The notes under the pieces are model-generated. The model saw only the letters and a list, made by a program, of their open reading frames with translations, ran no database searches and had not been told where the DNA came from. Both the position numbers and the translations under genes were made by a program. This document shows, in pieces, positions 1 through 7,239 of a DNA stretch of 11,613 bases (the first letter of the stretch is position 1; each line of letters opens with the position of its first letter). The stretch lies in assembly GCA_001838165.1 (NCBI GenBank), contig KV835885.1, positions 1 to 11,613 on the forward strand, in the 5' to 3' direction. The stretch is from Actinomyces sp. HMSC035G02 (GTDB taxonomy: Bacteria; Actinomycetota; Actinomycetes; Actinomycetales; Actinomycetaceae).

Positions 1-2
1 GG

Positions 3-134
3 GTCGGCACCTTCACCCTGAAGGAAGCCCACTCCGACATCGTCTGGTTCACCCCCAACCCAGGAAAAGCACTGTTCTGCTTTGACCCAGACCCCACATT
101 CACGTTGAACGACTTCGCACAACAAGGCCACTGA
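3..134 (+). CDS. 3' end of an unrecognised protein (partial)
   Basis: An open frame enters from the left edge and ends at TGA 132-134, giving the last 43 residues of a protein. The visible tail is hydrophilic to mixed, contains the short stretch WFTPNPGKALFCFDPDP, and has no membrane span or motif I recognise. No start is visible, so family and length cannot be judged. Codon choice includes several A-ending codons (CCA, GGA, AAA, GCA, ACA, CAA), which are less common in the hem genes next door. The gene converges on hemL, with the hairpin at 189-222 lying between the two stops. The frame is short, so its reality rests on the open reading frame up to the edge and the well-placed terminator. 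Confidence 0.5.
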   Translation, partial: VGTFTLKEAHSDIVWFTPNPGKALFCFDPDPTFTLNDFAQQGH

Positions 135-188
135 CACCAGCAACCACCACCGAGCAGCTCCCGCAATCCACCCACCGACGGAAAAGAC

Positions 189-222
189 GAGGGGTGGGAA
201 CCCACCGGGATCCCCACCCCTC
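189..222 (-). terminator. Hairpin terminator between the partial gene and hemL
   Basis: A perfect 10-bp stem pairs GAGGGGTGGG (189-198) with CCCACCCCTC (213-222) around a 14-nt loop. Read on the minus strand, the stem is followed by GTCTTTTCC, a short T-rich tail, so it fits best as the end of the hemL transcript. It may also stop transcripts arriving from the partial plus-strand gene, although the plus side has no T-run. The loop side can form alternative pairings (GGTGGG AA CCCACC at 193-206). Its sequence resembles the terminator at 10215-10247. Confidence 0.7.
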
Positions 223-257
223 AGCCGTTCACGGCACAGGCGCCGCGGCGCGATCGA

Positions 258-1643
258 TCACTCGGGCTGAGCCGCAGCGGCCGCCTGCGCGGCCGCGGGA
301 GCTGCGGCGGCGATGGCCTCCAGCTCCGCCTCGCCGTGAGCGCCGGACACGAACCACACCTCGTACACCGAGGGTGGCAGGGCCACACCCGAGGACAGGA
401 AGGAGTGGAAGAACGGGGCGTAGCGCCACGCTTCCTGGGCGCGCGCCTGATCGTAGTCGTACACGCCCGAGGCGGCCGCGGCCTCGCCGAACATGACGGA
501 GAACAGGGATCCCGTGCGCTGGACGCGGTGGGCGACGCCGGCGGCGCTGAGCGCGTCCGACACGATCGTGCTGATCTCCTGCGCGGAGGCGTTCACGCGG
601 TCGTACACGCCCTGATCAGCGAGTTCGAGGGTGCGCAGGCCGGCGACCGTGGCCAGGGGGTTGCCCGAGAGCGTGCCCGCCTGGTAGACGGGGCCCAGGG
701 GGGCCAACAGGTCCATGACGTCCGCACGCCCGGCGACGGCCGCCAGGGGCATGCCGCCGCCCACGACCTTGCCGAAAGTCACCAGGTCGGGCACCCAGTC
801 CGCGCGCTCGACGGAGGACACATCAACAAAACCGGCGCTGTAGCGGCCCGAGGGCGCGCCGTCGACCCACCCGGCTACGGCCTCGAGGCCCCACCAGCCG
901 GCGGGGTCAACGCGGAAGCCGGTGAGGACCTCGTCGAGGATCATGAGCGCGCCGTGCGCGGTACACAGGCGGCGGATCTCGCGGTTCCACCCGGGGTGGG
1001 GCGGGACCGTGCCCATGTTGGCGGGGGCACCCTCGAAGATAACCGCGGCGATACTGCCACCCACCTGCTCGAAGCACGCGCGCAGGGCATCGACGTCGTT
1101 GTAGGGCAGGACGATCGTCTGCGCGGTGATGGCCTCGGGGACGCCGGCCGACCCGGGCAGGCCGCCGGTGGCGACGCCCGACCCGGCGGCAGCGAGCAGG
1201 CCGTCGGAATGGCCGTGGTAATTGCCGGCGAATTTCACGATGAGGTCGCGCCCGGTGGCACCGCGCGCCAAGCGGATCGCCGTCATCGTCGCCTCGGTGC
1301 CCGTCGACACGAAGCGGACGCGCTGCGCGAAGGGCACGCGCTCGCGCACGGCGCTGGCCAGCAGCGTCTCAGTTTCGGTGGGTGCACCGAAGGACAGGCC
1401 GCGCGAGGCCGCCTCCTGGACGGCTGCCACCACCTCGGGGTGCGCGTGGCCGAGCAGCGCCGGGCCCCACGACCCGACCAGGTCCACGTAGGAGCGCCCC
1501 TCGACGTCGGTGACGCGCGCGCCGCTCGCGCTCGCGATGAAGCGCGGGGTGCCGCCGACGCCGCCGAAGGCACGCACGGGCGAGTCGACGCCGCCGGGGA
1601 TGACTGCTTTTGCTTGGGAGAATGCGGTTTCGTTAGTGGTCAC
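258..1643 (-). CDS. hemL: Glutamate-1-semialdehyde 2,1-aminomutase
   Basis: HemL is a cytosolic PLP enzyme that moves the amino group of glutamate-1-semialdehyde to form 5-aminolevulinate, the step after HemA. Family hallmarks, numbered from the chosen start: substrate-binding N-terminus [12 protein letters not shown] (15-26), PLP phosphate contact STGTEAT (113-119), NYHGHSDG (141-148), cofactor-contacting DEVLTGFR (237-244), Schiff-base Lys292 in [11 protein letters not shown], and [10 protein letters not shown] (320-329). The frame opens at GTG 1655, but GTG 1643 is preferred because GAAGG lies 5 nt before it and the product then begins MTTNETAF, giving 461 residues. That is longer than the usual roughly 430, because of about 27 extra residues between GWWGLE and the lysine loop and an Ala-rich C-terminal tail. 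It is the last gene of the hemE-Y-C-D-B-L unit, 47 bp after hemB, and is followed by a hairpin. Confidence 0.95.
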   Translation of the reverse strand: MTTNETAFSQAKAVIPGGVDSPVRAFGGVGGTPRFIASASGARVTDVEGRSYVDLVGSWGPALLGHAHPEVVAAVQEAASRGLSFGAPTETETLLASAVRERVPFAQRVRFVSTGTEATMTAIRLARGATGRDLIVKFAGNYHGHSDGLLAAAGSGVATGGLPGSAGVPEAITAQTIVLPYNDVDALRACFEQVGGSIAAVIFEGAPANMGTVPPHPGWNREIRRLCTAHGALMILDEVLTGFRVDPAGWWGLEAVAGWVDGAPSGRYSAGFVDVSSVERADWVPDLVTFGKVVGGGMPLAAVAGRADVMDLLAPLGPVYQAGTLSGNPLATVAGLRTLELADQGVYDRVNASAQEISTIVSDALSAAGVAHRVQRTGSLFSVMFGEAAAASGVYDYDQARAQEAWRYAPFFHSFLSSGVALPPSVYEVWFVSGAHGEAELEAIAAAAPAAAQAAAAAQPE

Positions 1644-1648
1644 GGCTA

Positions 1649-1653
1649 CCTTC
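1649..1653 (-). promoter_or_regulatory. Ribosome binding site deciding the hemL start
   Basis: GAAGG on the minus strand lies 5 nt before GTG 1643. The upstream in-frame GTG at 1655 has only pyrimidine-rich sequence before it and no Shine-Dalgarno match, so 1643 is favoured. If the longer start were used, this site would fall inside the coding region. Confidence 0.55.
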
Positions 1654-1690
1654 ACAGAAGAAAAACGGATTGTTGGTATGGTACGCGCGC

Positions 1691-2722
1691 TCAGCGGGCC
1701 CTGCGGGCGACCTCGAGGGCCCAGTAGGTGAGGACGGAGTCGGCTCCCGCCCGGAAGATGCCGGTCAGGGATTCGTCGATGACGCGGGTGCGGTCAATCC
1801 ACCCGTTGGCGGCGGCGGCCTCGACCATCGCGTACTCGCCGGATACCTGGTAGGCGGCGACGGGAATGTCGGAGGCGGCGGCCACGTCGGCCAGCACGTC
1901 GAGGTAGGGGCCGGCGGGCTTGACCATGAGCATGTCGGCGCCCTCGGCCGCATCGAGCAGCGCCTCGAAAAGGCCCTCGCGTCGGTTCGCGGGATCCTGC
2001 TGGTAGGTGCGTCGGTCGCCCTTGAGCGTGGAACCGACGGCCTCGCGGAAGGGCCCGAAGTAGGCGGACGCGTACTTCGCAGAGTAGGCGAGGATAGCGA
2101 CGTCCGCGTGTCCCGCCTGGTCGAGGGCCGCGCGGATCGCTGCGACCTGGCCGTCCATCATGCCCGAGGGCGACACCATGTGCGCGCCCGCGCGCGCCTG
2201 GGAAATCGCCATCGCCTGGTAGAGCGGCAGGGTCGCGTCGTTGTCGACGCCGCCTTCGGAATCGAGGAGGCCGCAGTGCCCGTGGTCGGTGAACTCGTCC
2301 AGGCAGGTGTCCGCGCACACGACGAGGGCGTCGCCGACCTCGGCGCGCACGGCGGCGAGGCCGCGGTTGAGGATCCCGTCCTCCGCCCACGCCTGGGAGC
2401 CGATCGCGTCGCGGCGGGCGGGCACGCCGAACAGGTCGATGGCGCCCACGCCCGCTTCGGCGGCCTCGGCTGCAGCCCGGCGCAGCGAGTCGATCGTGTG
2501 CTGGTACTGGCCCGGCATTGCCGCGATTTCGCGGGGTTCATCGATGTCGTCGCGCACGAAGACGGGCCAGATGAGCTTGGCCGGATCGACGTGGGTTTCG
2601 CGCACGAGGGCGCGCATCGCGGGGGTCGAGCGCAGGCGGCGCGGGCGAATCGTCGGGATCGGGGCGCCATCCACCCCGGCCTCGGCGAGGTAGGAGGTAA
2701 CGGATTCGGGGACGGTAGTCAT
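1691..2722 (-). CDS. hemB: Delta-aminolevulinic acid dehydratase (porphobilinogen synthase)
   Basis: HemB condenses two 5-aminolevulinate molecules into porphobilinogen in the cytosol, usually as a metal-dependent homo-octamer. The two Schiff-base lysines are present: Lys216 in YSAKYAS and Lys268 in [12 protein letters not shown]. The active-site metal loop reads [14 protein letters not shown] (138-151): Cys140 and Cys150 are kept, but the middle ligand of the classical CxC...C zinc site is Asp142. Other family matches are IWPVFVRD (51-58), FGVP (98-101) and SGMMDGQV (186-193). At 343 residues it is close to the family size, with an N-terminal arm. ATG 2722 overlaps the hemD stop as ATGA, so translation is probably coupled to hemD; a weak purine-rich GAAAGAG lies upstream. 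It sits between hemD and hemL in one unit. Confidence 0.96.
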   Translation of the reverse strand: MTTVPESVTSYLAEAGVDGAPIPTIRPRRLRSTPAMRALVRETHVDPAKLIWPVFVRDDIDEPREIAAMPGQYQHTIDSLRRAAAEAAEAGVGAIDLFGVPARRDAIGSQAWAEDGILNRGLAAVRAEVGDALVVCADTCLDEFTDHGHCGLLDSEGGVDNDATLPLYQAMAISQARAGAHMVSPSGMMDGQVAAIRAALDQAGHADVAILAYSAKYASAYFGPFREAVGSTLKGDRRTYQQDPANRREGLFEALLDAAEGADMLMVKPAGPYLDVLADVAAASDIPVAAYQVSGEYAMVEAAAANGWIDRTRVIDESLTGIFRAGADSVLTYWALEVARRAR

Positions 2723-3525
2723 GAGTCTCTTTCTTCAGGTGCGTCGGCTTGGACGGGGCGGTCGAGGGCGTCGATGAGGGCGCGGACGATGGCATCGGAC
2801 GTGGGGGACGAGGCCTGGGCCGCGACCGCGATCCCCTGACGCCCAGCGGCGAGCGCGGTGGGTGCGCCGATGGTCACGACCCGAGTTGAGGGGGGCGGCA
2901 TCCCGAGGAGCGGGGGGAGGGCGCGCGCCTGGGAGGAGGCGGTGAGGACCGCCGCGTCGTAGTGCCCCGCGCGGAAATTCCCCGCGATATCGTCGGGAAT
3001 ATCGGCGGCGTCGGCGGGAGTGGTGGTGTAGGCGTCGACGGCCTCGACCCTCCAGCCGAGAGCGCGTAGCCCGTCTGGTAGCGTGTCGGGCGCTGCCGCC
3101 GACCGGGGGATGAGGACCGGGCGCGCACCGGAGGCCGGGGCAGGGAAGCACTCGAGCAGCGCGGCGGCGGATCCGGCCCCGGTCAGGTCGGCGTTCACCC
3201 CCGCGTGGTCGCTGATCCATCGGGCCGTGGCCTCGCCGACGGCGGCGATGCGCGTGCCGAGCGAGCACGCTCGTGGAAGGTCGGAAACGACGGCCCGCGC
3301 GGCCCTCCAGGAGGAGAACACGACCCACGCGTATCCACCGTCAGCGAGCCGGGCGCGCGCCGCGTCGAGGCGTGCGGAGTCCAGCGGCGTCGAGACGGTG
3401 AGGGCGAGAGTATCCACCTGCGCCCCAGCCATTCGCAGGGCGCGCGCGATGGCGTCATCGGGCTTGGCTCGGGTCAGGAGGATCCGCCGCCCGCTCAGGG
3501 GTGCGCTGACGTGGGGTTCGTTCAC
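2719..3525 (-). CDS. hemD: Uroporphyrinogen-III synthase
   Basis: HemD closes hydroxymethylbilane with inversion of ring D to give uroporphyrinogen III. The 268-residue product has the usual weakly conserved two-lobe layout: [16 protein letters not shown] at 15-30, a lobe-2 segment with [13 protein letters not shown] at 68-80, return to lobe 1 with [11 protein letters not shown] at 193-203, then [14 protein letters not shown] (218-231) and [12 protein letters not shown] (239-250). The start is taken as GTG 3525 because it overlaps the hemC stop as GTGA and has GAGG 8 nt upstream. The same frame stays open as far as 4326, but that extension is antisense-style Arg/Pro-rich shadow of hemC. Many actinobacterial HemD proteins are fused to, or sit beside, a uroporphyrinogen methyltransferase; here there is none, so this locus looks dedicated to heme. 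The family diverges fast, so identity also leans on the neighbours. Confidence 0.9.
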   Translation of the reverse strand: MNEPHVSAPLSGRRILLTRAKPDDAIARALRMAGAQVDTLALTVSTPLDSARLDAARARLADGGYAWVVFSSWRAARAVVSDLPRACSLGTRIAAVGEATARWISDHAGVNADLTGAGSAAALLECFPAPASGARPVLIPRSAAAPDTLPDGLRALGWRVEAVDAYTTTPADAADIPDDIAGNFRAGHYDAAVLTASSQARALPPLLGMPPPSTRVVTIGAPTALAAGRQGIAVAAQASSPTSDAIVRALIDALDRPVQADAPEERDS

Positions 3526-4556
3526 GAGGATTGCCTCGGCGCTTTCGTCGCCCCCAGGTCGGTGACCTCGGCGGCGCCACCATCGAGCAGCTGGCGCGCC
3601 ACGTCCTCGCCGAGGCGGGCGGCCTCGCCGCGACCAACCGAGTCCGTGAGTGCGAGAGCGCCACTCGCCTCCACCCGCTCGCGCCCGTCGACGCTCATCA
3701 CGCGCGCGTCGAGCAGGAGGGCCGAGGAGGCCTCGTCCACGCGGGCGAACGCACCGACGGGCGCCGCACACCCCGCGCCCAGCGTGGACAAAACGGCGCG
3801 CTCGGCGCTGGCCGCGAGCGCGGTCGGCCGATGGTTGAGGACATCCAGGAGGGCGCGCAGGAGGGGGTCCTCCTCGTCGCGCGTTTCGATCGCGAGGGCG
3901 CCCTGCGAGGGGGCGGGCATCATGATGGCCGGGTCGAGTACATCGGTGGCGTGGGCGTCGAGGCCGATGCGGCGCAGCCCGGCGAGGGCGAGGACAACCG
4001 CATCGAGACGGTCGCCCGTGCCGAGGGCGGAGGGCGCGGTGCCCGCGTCTGCGCCCAGGTCGATGCCGCGCACGCGCGAAAGCCTCGTGGGGACGTTGCC
4101 GCGCAGGTCGCATACGCGCAGGTCGGGGCGAGCGGCGAGCACCTGGGCGGCGCGCCTGGGTGAGCCCGTGCCGACGAGCGCGCCCGCGGGCAGCGACGAC
4201 AGCGTCGCCCCGTCGGCCGCGCACAGGGCGTCGCGGGGGTCTTCGCGCTGCGGGACGGCCGCGATGCGCAGGCCCGGCGTGGGGGCAGTGGGCAGGTCCT
4301 TGAAGGAGTGGACGGCCAGGTCGCACTCTCCCCCAAGGAGGGCGAGTCGCAGCTGCGCGGCAAACACGCCGACGCCGCCGAGCGCAGCCAGGGGCGCGGC
4401 GGACACGTCACCGTGCGTGCGCACGACCTCCAGATCGACGCGCACGTCCTCGCCGAGGCGAGCCCCGGCCTCCTCGATCGCCCGCGCGACGGTCGTGGAT
4501 TGGGCGAGCGCCAGGCGCGATCCCCTGGTTCCCAGAACGAATGTCCGCGTGGTCAT
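3522..4556 (-). CDS. hemC: Porphobilinogen deaminase (hydroxymethylbilane synthase)
   Basis: HemC polymerises four porphobilinogens into hydroxymethylbilane on a covalently held dipyrromethane. The 344-residue product shows GTRGSRLALAQS (9-20), VVRTHGD (44-50), FAAQLRLALL (65-74), HSFKDLPT (83-90) with the catalytic Asp87, GTGSPRRAAQ (129-138), LRGNVPTRLS (151-160), PAPSQGALAIE (214-224) and the cofactor cysteine Cys263 in LGAGCAAPVGAF. Compared with the E. coli pattern, about 17 extra residues lie between RLS and DAVVLALAGL (roughly 161-184), which accounts for much of the extra length. ATG 4556 is chosen because GAAAGGA lies 5 nt upstream and it overlaps the hemY stop as ATGA; the frame's upstream extension is a shadow of hemY. 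Its own stop overlaps hemD, so hemY, hemC and hemD are probably translated in a coupled way. Confidence 0.95.
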   Translation of the reverse strand: MTTRTFVLGTRGSRLALAQSTTVARAIEEAGARLGEDVRVDLEVVRTHGDVSAAPLAALGGVGVFAAQLRLALLGGECDLAVHSFKDLPTAPTPGLRIAAVPQREDPRDALCAADGATLSSLPAGALVGTGSPRRAAQVLAARPDLRVCDLRGNVPTRLSRVRGIDLGADAGTAPSALGTGDRLDAVVLALAGLRRIGLDAHATDVLDPAIMMPAPSQGALAIETRDEEDPLLRALLDVLNHRPTALAASAERAVLSTLGAGCAAPVGAFARVDEASSALLLDARVMSVDGRERVEASGALALTDSVGRGEAARLGEDVARQLLDGGAAEVTDLGATKAPRQSS

Positions 4557-6019
4557 AGCAGTCCTTTCGCGCCCGCGCGGGCATGTGTGACGACGGAGGC
4601 AATGCCGGTTCCTGCGACCCAGGCGCCCGTGAGCGCCACGCCCCCCAGGGGCCGCACCTGTTCCTCGAGAGCACCGACGCGGCTGCGATACTCGGGCGGC
4701 AGGGGCGGGAGCGTGCCATTCCAGCGGGCGAGCAGGTGGTCGGTGACGGCATCGGCGGCGATGGTGACGCCGGTGAGCGTGCGGATGTCGCGCAGGGCCC
4801 CCTCGACGGTGACGGCGGGTTCGGCCTCGCCGAGGCGCCCGTAAGAGAGGCGCAGCAGGTGCGTGTGGGGCGCAAGCTGGTCGGCGAGCCAGGGCCACTT
4901 GATGTTGAGGTGGGACAGCGCCTTGGCCGCCACCGGCCGCTCGTCGGCGGGCGCGGGCGCGACCAGGAGGCCCTGGGAGACGGGTGCGTCATCCAGCTCG
5001 GGGGCGTGGACGGCCAGGGTGAGGCGCGCGATGGGCGCTCCCTCGGGAACGCTCACATCGGGCACGAGGCCGGGGATGCGCGCCTGCGTCAACAGGCGCA
5101 GGGCGGCGCTGGCGCTGCAGGCGAGGACGAGGCGCTCCGTCGTGACACTCGCGCCCGGCCCGCTCGGCACGGGTTCGGCTCCGGGGGTCGGCCCGGGCTT
5201 GGTCGGCCCGCACTCGAGGGTCCATCCCGAGGCCGCGCGCCTCAGTGAGAACGCGCCCGTGCGGGTCAGGACGGTTCCCCCGGCCTCTTCGATGGCGGCT
5301 CGCAGCGCGTCGACGAGGACAAACATTCCACCCTCGACGCAGGCTTCGGGGGTGCGGCGCGATCCGGCGGCGGCCAGGCGTGCCGCGACCGCAGCGGCCA
5401 GGGACCCGTGACGGGCAGTCTCGGCGCGCAGGCCGGGGGCGACCGTGTCGGTCGCCAGCATGGCGGGGTCGGCGGTGTAGATGCCCGCGATAATCGGCCG
5501 CACCGAGTGCTCCAGCACGGCCTCCCCCATGCGCGCGGTCACGAAACCGGCCAGAGTCTCCCCGGCCTCGTCCATGCCGACGTCGCCGCCCATCGACTGA
5601 TCCTCAAGGGCACGTCGCACGCCGGCCTCGCCAAGCACGTGAGTGCAGTCGGGCGCGTCCGGGTGGGCCGGGATTCCCAGGAACGAGTCGCGCAGGAAGG
5701 GGCGCAGCTCCCATCCGCCGCGCAGAGCGGGGGCGTAGAGGCGGGCACCCGATCCGGCGGGCTCGACCGAGGTCAGCCCCAGGGCCTCCACGATCGACGA
5801 GGTGTCGGTGCCGCGCACGACGTATGTCTCCGCGCCCAGGTCCACGTTCACCCCACCAACCGTGCCGCGGGCGATGAGGCCACCCAGGTAGCCACGCGCC
5901 TCGACGAGGAGGGGACGTGCGCCCGCGCGAGCCAGTTCCCACGCGCTCACGAGGCCGGCAATGCCACCGCCGACGACGACCGCTCCGGGGTGGGTGGGGA
6001 TGGCCTCCAGGGGGTTCAT
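4553..6019 (-). CDS. hemY: Protoporphyrinogen/coproporphyrinogen III oxidase (HemY/CgoX family)
   Basis: This FAD flavoprotein removes six electrons from a porphyrinogen using oxygen. In Actinobacteria and Firmicutes the homologue (CgoX) acts on coproporphyrinogen III in the coproporphyrin-dependent route; that substrate is inferred from lineage. The 488-residue product has an N-terminal dinucleotide-binding fold VVVGGGIAGLVSAWELA (14-30) with an acidic strand end at VEARG (39-43), GAETYVVRG (62-70), PIIAGIYTADP (175-185), HGSLAAAVAAR (204-214), EGGMFVLVDALR (229-240), and the C-terminal FAD motif LTGAWVAGTGIASVV (463-477). A Pro/Gly-rich loop at about 271-290 looks like an insertion. There is no signal peptide, so it is a soluble or peripheral protein. 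ATG 6019 overlaps the hemE stop as ATGA; only a weak ribosome site precedes it. Being directly downstream of hemE places it at the next pathway step. Confidence 0.93.
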   Translation of the reverse strand: MNPLEAIPTHPGAVVVGGGIAGLVSAWELARAGARPLLVEARGYLGGLIARGTVGGVNVDLGAETYVVRGTDTSSIVEALGLTSVEPAGSGARLYAPALRGGWELRPFLRDSFLGIPAHPDAPDCTHVLGEAGVRRALEDQSMGGDVGMDEAGETLAGFVTARMGEAVLEHSVRPIIAGIYTADPAMLATDTVAPGLRAETARHGSLAAAVAARLAAAGSRRTPEACVEGGMFVLVDALRAAIEEAGGTVLTRTGAFSLRRAASGWTLECGPTKPGPTPGAEPVPSGPGASVTTERLVLACSASAALRLLTQARIPGLVPDVSVPEGAPIARLTLAVHAPELDDAPVSQGLLVAPAPADERPVAAKALSHLNIKWPWLADQLAPHTHLLRLSYGRLGEAEPAVTVEGALRDIRTLTGVTIAADAVTDHLLARWNGTLPPLPPEYRSRVGALEEQVRPLGGVALTGAWVAGTGIASVVTHARAGAKGLL

Positions 6020-7113
6020 CGTCCGTCACCCAGCTCGTGCACCAGCTCCACGATGCGCGTCAGCACGTCAGGGTCGGTCGTGGGTGGTACGCCATGCCCA
6101 AGGTTGAAGACGTGGCCGGGGGCAGCGCGCCCCGCGTCGAGAATATCTCGAACAGCCTGTTCGATAACGTTCCACGGGGCCTGAAGCAGCGCGGGGTCCA
6201 AATTCCCCTGCACGACCTTTCCGGGCACCTGCTCGATGGCCCACGACAGGTCCGTCTTCCAGTCCACGCCCACGCAGTCGGCACCGACCTCGGCCATGTC
6301 GGACAGGATCGGCGCGCTGCCCGTGCCAAAGTGGATGAGCGGGGCGCGCTCGCCCGTCACCGGACTGACAGCGCCCGCCACGCGCTGCGCAACCATGCGC
6401 GAATACGGCGCGACGGATTCCCTATAGGTACGAGGCGAGAGAGACCCGACCCACGAGTCGAAGAGCTGCGCGGCGCTGGCGCCGGCCTCGATCTGCGCGG
6501 TGATGAAGTCGGCGCTCACGCGCGCACACCATGTCATGAGAGCATCCCATGCGCCCGGGTCGGACGCCGCGAGCGCGCGCGCAGCCATATGGTCGCGGGA
6601 GGGGCGTCCCTCGACCATGTACGCGGCCAGGGTGAAGGGGGCGCCGCCGAATCCGATAAGCGGCGTGGAGCCCAGCTCGCGCACCGCCGTTGCGACGCCG
6701 TCGCGCACGGACTGGGCGCCCTCGGCGCAGTCGCGCATGCGCCCGGCGGAATCGGTCCAAGACCCCTCCCCGTACCGATGACTCAGGAGTTCGTCGATGC
6801 TCTCGCGCGTGCGATAGGGATGATCGAGGACCGGGCCGACGCCGGGCTCAATCTCGACGCCCACCCCGGCTAGGCGCAGGGGAACCATGATGTCCGAAAA
6901 GAAGATGCCCGCGTCCACGCCGTGGCGTCGCACTGGCTGCACCGTCGCCTCGGCGGCCACGTCGGGGCGCAGGCAGGCCTCGAGCATGGGCAGGCCGACG
7001 TCGGCGCGCAGCTCGCGGTACTCAGGCAGGGAGCGTCCGGCCTGACGCATGAACCACACGGGGGTGGGCCCGCGTTGCCCGGTCAGGGCGGCGATCAGCG
7101 GGGGCGTCGTCAT
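6016..7113 (-). CDS. hemE: Uroporphyrinogen decarboxylase
   Basis: HemE decarboxylates the four acetate side chains of uroporphyrinogen III to give coproporphyrinogen III, without a cofactor. The 365-residue product carries the signature VWFMRQAGRSLPEYR (19-33), with substrate-binding Arg23 and Arg27, then FFSDIMVPL (71-79) with the catalytic Asp74, GFGGAPFTLAAYMVEG around 155-170, QLFDSWVG in the middle, VQGNLDP, and NLGHGVPP starting at about residue 337. The start is ATG 7113, with AGGGAG 4 nt upstream, the best ribosome site of the unit. It is the first gene of the minus-strand unit, divergent from hemA, so transcription of all six genes probably begins in the 7114-7354 region. Its stop overlaps hemY. 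Confidence 0.97.
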   Translation of the reverse strand: MTTPPLIAALTGQRGPTPVWFMRQAGRSLPEYRELRADVGLPMLEACLRPDVAAEATVQPVRRHGVDAGIFFSDIMVPLRLAGVGVEIEPGVGPVLDHPYRTRESIDELLSHRYGEGSWTDSAGRMRDCAEGAQSVRDGVATAVRELGSTPLIGFGGAPFTLAAYMVEGRPSRDHMAARALAASDPGAWDALMTWCARVSADFITAQIEAGASAAQLFDSWVGSLSPRTYRESVAPYSRMVAQRVAGAVSPVTGERAPLIHFGTGSAPILSDMAEVGADCVGVDWKTDLSWAIEQVPGKVVQGNLDPALLQAPWNVIEQAVRDILDAGRAAPGHVFNLGHGVPPTTDPDVLTRIVELVHELGDGR

Positions 7114-7117
7114 GTAT

Positions 7118-7123
7118 CTCCCT
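7118..7123 (-). promoter_or_regulatory. Ribosome binding site of hemE
   Basis: AGGGAG on the minus strand with a 4-nt spacer (ATAC) before ATG 7113. It is clearly stronger than the sites before the overlapping downstream genes, as expected for the lead gene of a translationally coupled unit. Confidence 0.7.
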
Positions 7124-7174
7124 TAATTTAATGATGTTTTCGTGCGTTAATTCGCGCATTTCTGTCGTTTTCCA

Positions 7175-7188
7175 GTCTAGTTCAAGAC
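7175..7188. promoter_or_regulatory. Imperfect palindrome GTCTAGTTCAAGAC
   Basis: The ends GTCT and AGAC pair exactly and 10 of 14 positions agree with the reverse complement (GTCTnGnnCnAGAC). It lies about 62-75 bp upstream of the hemE start. It could be a dimeric regulator site, but a palindrome this short can also occur by chance. No named consensus was matched. Confidence 0.25.
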
Positions 7189-7205
7189 AATTTCTCACAC
7201 GTCGC

Positions 7206-7239
7206 AAATGGGCGTATTTACGTGCCTTTATGCCCATTT
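7206..7239. promoter_or_regulatory. Inverted repeat AAATGGGC, candidate operator
   Basis: AAATGGGC (7206-7213) is matched exactly by GCCCATTT (7232-7239), with half-sites 26 bp apart centre to centre. The similarity extends inward in part (AAATGGGCGTA against AAATGGGCATA). Related hexamers recur at 7255-7260 (minus) and 7342-7347 (plus, just before hemA). Position between two divergent heme genes suggests binding by a heme or iron regulator; this is an inference, since no known box (for example the DtxR palindrome) is recognised. Confidence 0.4.

Noticed and set aside
336..1727. 463-residue plus-strand frame opposite hemL
   Set aside because: Shadow of a high-GC gene: Gly/Ala/Arg/His-rich, no motif, while hemL on the other strand is unmistakable.
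2719..4326. 535-residue minus-strand frame that would make HemD twice its normal size
   Set aside because: The upstream half overlaps hemC in another frame and is Arg/Pro-rich; the HemD domain begins at the GTG overlapping the hemC stop.
7022..7237. 71-residue minus-strand frame in the hemE/hemA region
   Set aside because: It overlaps the start of hemE in another frame and covers the AT-rich control region; no ribosome site or motif supports it.
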